Positions 57,858 to 64,000 of a DNA stretch of 64,000 bases are shown here, piece after piece. Both the position numbers and the translations under genes were made by a program. The notes under the pieces were generated by a model. It was not told the origin of the DNA, did not search any database, and was given only the letters and a program-made list of their open reading frames with translations. Each line of letters starts with the position of its first letter. Within the stretch, counting starts at the first letter, position 1. This stretch comes from JAIOZK01 sp964468645 (lineage in GTDB: Bacteria; Bacteroidota; Bacteroidia; Bacteroidales; JAIOZK01), in the NCBI GenBank assembly GCA_964468645.1, contig CAYXUU010000032.1:8548-72547 (forward strand), in the 5' to 3' direction.

Positions 57858-60833
57858 TTATTCAAGTTCTTTTTTTAACTTATCCAATTCATCACGGAGT
57901 TCCTTGATCCTGAACTCCCTGTCGATGGTTGCATCATGGAAACGCTGAAGTTCATCATTTCGTTCTTCAAGTTCTGTTGTTCTTTCCCGAACAAGCTCCT
58001 CCAGGTGTTCCCGGTGTTTGGCCAGCTCTTCCTCAGCATGTATTCTGTCGCTGATATCCATAATAAATGCTATCCCGCTGTTTGCCGATCCCGGGAAGGT
58101 TGCGGCACCAATCAGGATAGGGACCCTGTGACCGTCTTTATGATAATACTCCTTTTCGAATGGATTGACATGACCGAATTCAGCCAATTCCTTTAGCAAC
58201 TGTTCGTCCTGTTCCTTGTATTCAGGAGGTGTCATATCCTTCCATTTTACCTCTCCTTTCAATATTTCATCTTTTGAATACCCAACGATATCAAGAAACG
58301 CTTCATTAGCATCCAGAATTTCTCCCTCAGCATTCCAGAAAAGTACTCCTGTCAACCTGGATTCGAAAACACTTCTGAACTTTTGTTCGCTCTCTCTTAG
58401 TTTTCTCTCACTCTTTTTCCTTTCCGATATATCCTCGCCTGAACTGAATAACCCGATAATATTGCCTTCAGTATCCTTTACTATTGAATTGTGCCAGGCG
58501 ATAAGCCTTTTTTCTCCATCTTTCCTAATTACAGGATTCTCATAATACTTTACCGGTTCGATGTTACCGGAAATGATCTGGTTAAAGACTTTTTTTACAG
58601 CTTTTGTATCTTCTGTATCAATGTAATTATCGAACCAGTTTGTTCCGATAATCTCGTTTTCGGCATACCCCAGTATGCTGCAACCGGCAGGATTAATCAG
58701 GCTTACATTCTGGTCTTTGTCAAGAGCAACCATCATCACACATGCTACATTGAGGTATTGCTGTGCTTTATCTTTTTCATACTGTAACAGATTTTCTGTC
58801 TTTTTACGCTCGGTGATATCGTTAATCATTATCAGCAGGTGATTTTTCCCGGATATCGTGAATGGAACCAGGTGAAAATTGAAAATGCCAGTTTTGCCAA
58901 ATGTTGTTGAAATTTCAAGCTCCACGTACTGTTTTTTATTTTCTCTGAGGGTATAAATTACCGTATCATACAATCCGCTTTCTTTCCATGAATCGAGGCT
59001 GTGATAATTTTGATTCATCATTTGCTCCCTGCTCCCACCAACAATTTTGCACGTTGCTGCGTTCACTTCAATACAGTCACCATCATGGTCATATATCGCA
59101 ATTCCAATCGGTGATGTATTAACGATATTTTTGTTTAGATTCAGTATGGCAGGCAATTCATTTTCGGTTTCCTGTAATTCTGTAATATCCTGTGCAGTTC
59201 CAATAATATATTCAGGTTTACCATTACTATCGAAGGTCAATCTTGTGGAGGAAGATATATATTTCATGCTCCCATCTGGCATGTAGAACCGATATGTAAT
59301 ATTAGGAGTAGTACCATCTTTTTGAGCATGTTCTACCTGTTTATTGAATTCTTCCTGATCATCAGGATGTATCCGTTTAGAAAAAGTTATGTAATCCGGA
59401 GGTGGAAGATGAGCATCATAGTCAAAAATATTGTATAATTCATTTGACCAATATAGTGTGTTCTTTTCGAAGTGATGTACAAAATTTCCGATTTTTGCTA
59501 TTTTCTGGGCCTCAAGAAGGCGGTCTTCACTTTGTCTTAGTTCTTCTTCTGTCTTTTTCAGATCTGAAATATCTATATGGGTTCCAACAATCCTGATCGC
59601 TTTTCCGGTGTCGTCAAAAATGGCATTGGCCCTGGATAATATATCCACCCAGTGGCCCTCTTTATGCTTCATCCTGAATTCCATCTCGAAGCGGTCACGT
59701 TGTTTGTTAATGAGCTCCTGCTGCATTTCCCACGACTTCTTCACATCTTCAGGATCTGTATGGTTTTCCCACACGGAAAAATCATTTGGAAGTTCATCAT
59801 ATTCATAGCCCAGCATTTTCTTCCAGCCTGGAGAGTAATATATTTCATTGGTTTCGAGGTTCCAGTCGAAGAGCCCATCCTGTGATGCCTGCATGGCCAG
59901 TTCGAAACGCTTTTCACTTTCCTTAAGTTCCCGCTCTGCCTGTTTTCTACCTGTAATATCATATAGTGTTCCAAACAGGATAGTCGGCTTATCTTTCCCG
60001 CGCCTGATTAACCCTTCCGTATGAATCCAGATCACTTCACCGTCTTTACAGATAATCCTGTATTCATTCGGTTCTATTCTATCTTTACCTGATTTAATTT
60101 GTTCATCCAACCAGACCTTTACACGATCTAGATCTTCTGGATGATGGATTTCAGCATTTACTTTTGAAATATCTACTTCTTCCGATTTATCATATTTCAA
60201 AAGATCGAACATTGCCTCCGACCAGGTGACCTTTCCAGTCTCTACTTCCCAGGTAAAATCTCCCATTCGCGCAATGCGCTGGGCTTCCACCAGCCTGAGT
60301 TGGCTTTGTTTGAGTTGTTCCGAAAAGAAAACGGAATCCTCCATAATATTCAGGGCTGCTTTGCGCGATTCTTCAAGTTCCTTATTTGCCTGTTCAAGTT
60401 CGCTGGTATACTGTGTAAGTTTGGATTGATTATTCTTACGTTCGGTTACGTCTTTGAAAAAACCATAAATTGATTGCTTGTCTGGAGATAGATATGCAGA
60501 AACAATTACATCAATAATTTTTCCATCCTTACCTTTCAGCCTTGAATCAAACCTATCAATCCCATTGTTAATTATCAGCGAAAAGTGTTCTTCGATCTCC
60601 TCCTGTGTTTCAGATGCTTCTACATCACCAAGATTTTTCTGCATTAGCACTTCCCTTGTATAGCCCAGCATTTGACACAGCGCCTCATTCACTTCCAGTA
60701 TTTTGCCCTGTAAATCACAAATGCCAAAACCTTCCAGTGAATTCTGGATAATGAAACGATATATCTCTTCATTTGCACCAAAAGAGGAATCTGTTTTCAG
60801 TTTTTTCGTAATATCTTTTTTCTTCTTTTGCAT
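57858..60833 (-). CDS. Seven-PAS sensor protein without kinase domain
   Basis: 991 residues, soluble. I count seven PAS/PAC units: EGFGICDLQGKILEVNEA; MGDFTWEVETGKVTW; QDGLFDWNLETNEIYY; IGNFVHHFEKNTLYW; PIGIAIYDHDGDCIEVN; VMMVALDKDQNVSLIN; and TGVLFWNAEGEILDANEA. Each closes with a DITERK-like linker. The protein ends in a coiled coil finishing FHDATIDREFRIKELRDELD. No kinase domain is present, and only 41 bp separate it from the next gene, so it is not a frameshifted kinase. It may sense cytosolic redox, gas or small ligands and signal through the operon kinases. Confidence 0.88.
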   Translation of the reverse strand: MQKKKKDITKKLKTDSSFGANEEIYRFIIQNSLEGFGICDLQGKILEVNEALCQMLGYTREVLMQKNLGDVEASETQEEIEEHFSLIINNGIDRFDSRLKGKDGKIIDVIVSAYLSPDKQSIYGFFKDVTERKNNQSKLTQYTSELEQANKELEESRKAALNIMEDSVFFSEQLKQSQLRLVEAQRIARMGDFTWEVETGKVTWSEAMFDLLKYDKSEEVDISKVNAEIHHPEDLDRVKVWLDEQIKSGKDRIEPNEYRIICKDGEVIWIHTEGLIRRGKDKPTILFGTLYDITGRKQAERELKESEKRFELAMQASQDGLFDWNLETNEIYYSPGWKKMLGYEYDELPNDFSVWENHTDPEDVKKSWEMQQELINKQRDRFEMEFRMKHKEGHWVDILSRANAIFDDTGKAIRIVGTHIDISDLKKTEEELRQSEDRLLEAQKIAKIGNFVHHFEKNTLYWSNELYNIFDYDAHLPPPDYITFSKRIHPDDQEEFNKQVEHAQKDGTTPNITYRFYMPDGSMKYISSSTRLTFDSNGKPEYIIGTAQDITELQETENELPAILNLNKNIVNTSPIGIAIYDHDGDCIEVNAATCKIVGGSREQMMNQNYHSLDSWKESGLYDTVIYTLRENKKQYVELEISTTFGKTGIFNFHLVPFTISGKNHLLIMINDITERKKTENLLQYEKDKAQQYLNVACVMMVALDKDQNVSLINPAGCSILGYAENEIIGTNWFDNYIDTEDTKAVKKVFNQIISGNIEPVKYYENPVIRKDGEKRLIAWHNSIVKDTEGNIIGLFSSGEDISERKKSERKLRESEQKFRSVFESRLTGVLFWNAEGEILDANEAFLDIVGYSKDEILKGEVKWKDMTPPEYKEQDEQLLKELAEFGHVNPFEKEYYHKDGHRVPILIGAATFPGSANSGIAFIMDISDRIHAEEELAKHREHLEELVRERTTELEERNDELQRFHDATIDREFRIKELRDELDKLKKELE

Positions 60834-60885
60834 AAAGTACGAATTATCTATTCAAATGACAGAATCATTTTTACAATTCGAATGA

Positions 60886-63807
60886 TTATTGTTTACTGTT
60901 TTCATCAGTAGGGTTATCCGTTTTGTTTTCAAATTCAAGAGGATAAGGAGGATCTAATCCGCATCTCCTGCTTAATTCATTCACCTGTTTTTTGAGCTCT
61001 ATCATCCGGTTTTCACGTCCCACCATTGCTTTGTTATATCTTTTCAGATCGTTCATTTGAGCTAAAAGTTCTTCTTCAGCCTGTTTCTGTTTAGTCACTT
61101 CAACTACCTGAACCAGATATCCGATAATTTCACCTCTTTGTCGTAATGGCAATATATACATATCCAGATGTATTATACCTGTCCGGCTTGTTGGGAATTG
61201 AATAGGTGATCCGGTAAAATCAAAATTAAAACTGGTCGATATGAAGATTGGATTACCTTCTCTCAGGATTCTCTTCTTTTCAGGAGTAAGGTTAGGATCA
61301 TTCCACAGATTGAAGCCGAGAATATACTTCACATCCTCTAATCCAAACAAATCGAGTGTTCGTTGATTAACATTGACCAGGGTGCCCTCCAGGTCATACA
61401 TTTGTATCGCAAGGGGTGATTGTTCAAAGATGCCTCTGAATTTTTCTTCGCTTTCTCTTATCTGATTTTCTATCTGCTTGCGCTGGGTAATATCCTCTGC
61501 GGTGGCCAACACTCCAAAAATATCACCAGCTTTATCTTCCAATGGCATTTTATTGGTTTGCCACCATATTTGATTACCATCAGCATCTTTATAGTCTTCT
61601 TCATATCCCAATTTGGGTTTCCCTGTTCCCATGACCTGTTTGTCATCATCGATATACCTTTTTGCATCCTTTCCCCATACCAGTTCAAAGTCATTTTTAC
61701 CGATTATATCATTGACATTTTTCTCTCCTGCGGCGATAGCAAATTGGGTATTGCAACCCAGGTAGACAGAGTTCAGGTCTTTCCAGAATATCCTTGTCGG
61801 AACAGAATTGATAACCAACTCGAACATCTCCTTCTGTTCCCTTAGTTTTTCTTCTACCCTTGTGCGTTCTGTGACATCCAGAAGAATAACATTGATCTTA
61901 TTGGTTTCAGCATTATATTCGGCAATAGAATGCACCACCCTTATCTGGTGTGTTTTTATATTTTTAAGTTTAAATACCTCATCATATTCATCTTCACCTT
62001 TTATCAACCTTATCAGCGCCAGGTCAAGATGTTCACGATATTCCGGAAGATGAACTTCCTGCACCATCTGCGGGGTAATCTTTTCATCCATGTCAAACCC
62101 ATATATTAAAGCTGCCTGATCCGAGGCAAATACCTCATTGGTGCCCAGGTCTATACCCCAGCTACCCATGTTTGCCAGCTTCTGCGCATTATTCAGTTCC
62201 CGTAAAGTTTCTTTAAGCCGACCATCTGCATATATTTTCTCAGTGATATCATTAATAAAGCCTTCAAGGTGGGTCAATTCTCCACTGTGGTTATATATTC
62301 CTTCTCCTTTTTCCCATACCCACCTGGTTTTACCCTCATTGGTAGTGATCCTGTATTCTACAGTAAATGCCTCCTTATTATCGACAGCGTGCTGGATGGA
62401 ATTCCAAACCTTTTCCCGATCATCGGGATGGATGATATCACTGTATGATAATTTACCATTATGGAGCAGATCTTTTATCTCGTATCCTGTTAGTTCATGG
62501 CAACCACTGCTGATGAACAACATTGTCCATTCCCTGTCGTTCAGGCAGCGGTATGCAATTCCCGGAAGGTTGTCCATAAGTGTTGCGAGTTCCCTTTTGC
62601 TGGCTTTCAGGGCTTCCTGGCTTTTGAACCTTTCTGTGATATCTTTACCGACAAATAAAATATTAGAACAGGATGGACTGTCATCAAAAATCGGAGTATA
62701 CGTGGAATCGAGATACATTATACCATCCGGTGCGGGCAGGGGTTCAATTACTGAATGTGGTTTTCCTGATTTGAGGATCCTTGTATAGTTCGTTATTATC
62801 TCATCCCCGACCCCTTCCGGCCAATCCAGTAATTTTGCAAGTTCGGGAATTGATATTCCCATCAGCATCTCTCCTGTTATATCAGGATTCTGAAACTGAG
62901 CTGCTTTCAAATAAGCAGGATTAAAAGATGAGAGGTGGTAATTGTTGTCCTTGTCAATGTCAATAAGTGCCATAATCTCGGAAGTGGAGTTATAGATCAG
63001 GTCAAGTTGTTTCTGTTTATTTTGAAGGAGGTCATCAGCCTTCTTTCTTTCTGTGATATTACGTATAGTATGCACGGCACCATTAAATTTGCCATCCTTA
63101 TCGATGATAGGGTCAACAACCACTTCAAACCATTTATCATTGATCCTGAGTTCCATGCTCTGACGACGCAGGCTTTTTCTTGCCCTGACTACCGGACAAT
63201 CATCGATAGGTTCATTGGTTCCGTGAACAATATCCCAGCATCTCTTGCCAACGATCTCGTCCTCGGTAAGGCCAAAAGCTGTACGTGTGGTATTATTTGA
63301 CCTGAGAATCCGCTGATCTTTGTCGAGTATCCAGATGACGTCAGGAGAGGTGTTAAAGGTGGTTTGCCATTCATGGGCGATCTTGTCGGATACTTCTTCT
63401 GCTTTCTTGCGTTCTGTGATATCAATAAAATTGATAATGAACCTGTCTTTGTCAAGTGGATAAGATGTTACATCAAGTGTCTTATCATAAAGATCAAAGT
63501 ATTGTTCGTAATGATCCGGTTCTCCTGTATCGATAACCCGCCCGTATTTGTCGAGGAGCAAGGATAGCATATCCTCATCCACCAGCTCGGAAGCCTTTTT
63601 ACCAATAAGTTCTTCCACCTTAAAACCGGTTTGTTGGGCTGTAGCTTCATTGGCATCAAGGTGAATAAAGTCGATTACTTTGTTTTCCTTATCCCTTATC
63701 AATTCGCAAACAACGATACCATATGGGGAATTTATAAAGAGATTCCGGAAATTCACATTGGATTCAAAATTTTTATACTTGGAAGACGGAGTGTTTTGTT
63801 TAGCCAT
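60886..63807 (-). CDS. Seven-PAS sensor protein without kinase domain (operon head)
   Basis: 973 residues, soluble. Seven PAS-like units, beginning SPYGIVVCELIRDKENKVID, SPDVIWILDKDQRILRSNNT, TSEIMALIDIDKDNNYHLSS, LPGIAYRCLNDREWTMLFIS, MGSWGIDLGTNEVFASDQ, VPTRIFWKDLNSVYLGCN and SPLAIQMYDLEGTLVNVNQ. It ends with the helix YNKAMVGRENRMIELKKQVN, a tail seen on many PAS proteins, and a short acidic C-terminus. No kinase or other output domain. First gene of the operon, 52 bp upstream of the second seven-PAS gene. Confidence 0.88.
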   Translation of the reverse strand: MAKQNTPSSKYKNFESNVNFRNLFINSPYGIVVCELIRDKENKVIDFIHLDANEATAQQTGFKVEELIGKKASELVDEDMLSLLLDKYGRVIDTGEPDHYEQYFDLYDKTLDVTSYPLDKDRFIINFIDITERKKAEEVSDKIAHEWQTTFNTSPDVIWILDKDQRILRSNNTTRTAFGLTEDEIVGKRCWDIVHGTNEPIDDCPVVRARKSLRRQSMELRINDKWFEVVVDPIIDKDGKFNGAVHTIRNITERKKADDLLQNKQKQLDLIYNSTSEIMALIDIDKDNNYHLSSFNPAYLKAAQFQNPDITGEMLMGISIPELAKLLDWPEGVGDEIITNYTRILKSGKPHSVIEPLPAPDGIMYLDSTYTPIFDDSPSCSNILFVGKDITERFKSQEALKASKRELATLMDNLPGIAYRCLNDREWTMLFISSGCHELTGYEIKDLLHNGKLSYSDIIHPDDREKVWNSIQHAVDNKEAFTVEYRITTNEGKTRWVWEKGEGIYNHSGELTHLEGFINDITEKIYADGRLKETLRELNNAQKLANMGSWGIDLGTNEVFASDQAALIYGFDMDEKITPQMVQEVHLPEYREHLDLALIRLIKGEDEYDEVFKLKNIKTHQIRVVHSIAEYNAETNKINVILLDVTERTRVEEKLREQKEMFELVINSVPTRIFWKDLNSVYLGCNTQFAIAAGEKNVNDIIGKNDFELVWGKDAKRYIDDDKQVMGTGKPKLGYEEDYKDADGNQIWWQTNKMPLEDKAGDIFGVLATAEDITQRKQIENQIRESEEKFRGIFEQSPLAIQMYDLEGTLVNVNQRTLDLFGLEDVKYILGFNLWNDPNLTPEKKRILREGNPIFISTSFNFDFTGSPIQFPTSRTGIIHLDMYILPLRQRGEIIGYLVQVVEVTKQKQAEEELLAQMNDLKRYNKAMVGRENRMIELKKQVNELSRRCGLDPPYPLEFENKTDNPTDENSKQ

Positions 63808-63916
63808 AGCAGAATTTGTTAATAAACCTTATACTGTTTAGAGCTGCCCATCAATGGTATGCTGACTGGGATTTCAAGCAATTAGAAATGCCTGGAATTC
63901 TTATTCCCTATATATA

Positions 63917-63924
63917 CAAATATA
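63917..63924 (-). promoter_or_regulatory. Candidate -7 box of the PAS/kinase operon
   Basis: Minus-strand TATATTTG matches TAnnTTTG, 110 bp upstream of the first operon ATG (63807). The region is very AT-rich, which raises the chance of a random match, and no -33 element is clear. The remaining bases to 64000 show no gene. Confidence 0.25.
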
Positions 63925-64000
63925 TACAAAATTTGACATATTTTCTCACTATTATCCGACTAATTTTTAAATCTATAATATTTAGCACATAACTTATTGA

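Noticed and set aside
57858..63807. The two seven-PAS genes as kinases truncated by frameshift
   Set aside because: Only 41-52 bp separate the genes and no HisKA or HATPase remnants occur in any frame there; both end in a natural coiled-coil tail.

Overview
The window looks like chromosomal DNA of a Bacteroidota bacterium, probably class Bacteroidia. It is AT-rich. It carries a complete alternative complex III (act) operon, secreted proteins with type IX secretion (T9SS) C-terminal sorting domains, and TAnnTTTG-type -7 promoter boxes. It also has NtrC-type sigma-54 regulators and ~800-residue FtsX/MacB-like permeases typical of that phylum. No rRNA or tRNA gene and no CRISPR array was recognised.

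Layout. 1-4336: two plus-strand secreted beta-propeller-like proteins, the first cut by the window edge. 4351-12238: minus-strand actABCDEF respiratory operon (quinol:electron acceptor oxidoreductase). 12502-16374: TPM-domain, TPM-domain and LemA genes, then htpG. 16656-21573: a T9SS Asp-box protein, a DUF554 membrane protein, ilvE and pyrF. 21641-27631: an accessory stretch between the core genes pyrF and prfA, holding an AbiEii toxin with a decayed antitoxin, a SNF2 helicase, and a REP-associated tyrosine transposase (RAYT) flanked by two arrays of paired palindromes. 27649-30797: prfA, a VOC protein and two methyltransferases.

30840-52271 holds three paralogous modules. Each has a membrane histidine kinase and a sigma-54 response regulator on the minus strand, divergent from an FtsX-like permease on the plus strand. 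In all three intergenic regions I find the same layout: two ~17-bp dyads with centres 21-22 bp apart, then a -24/-12 sigma-54-like promoter whose -12 box is about 77-86 bp beyond the second dyad. The permease of module 1 is a pseudogene. Between modules 2 and 3 lie a branched-chain amino-acid-type binding lipoprotein, a surface protein with an S74 chaperone domain, a chloramphenicol acetyltransferase-like protein and two small exported proteins.

52468-63807 is a six-gene minus-strand signalling operon. Two seven-PAS proteins and one membrane PAS protein, none with a kinase domain, precede a HAMP histidine kinase, a single-domain response regulator and a hybrid histidine kinase.

Three layers of non-coding structure stand out. 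(1) The RAYT-linked palindrome arrays, including a palindrome in frame inside the transposase gene. (2) Seven-nucleotide-period repeats that repeatedly sit just after stop codons. (3) Two short MITE-like inverted-repeat elements.
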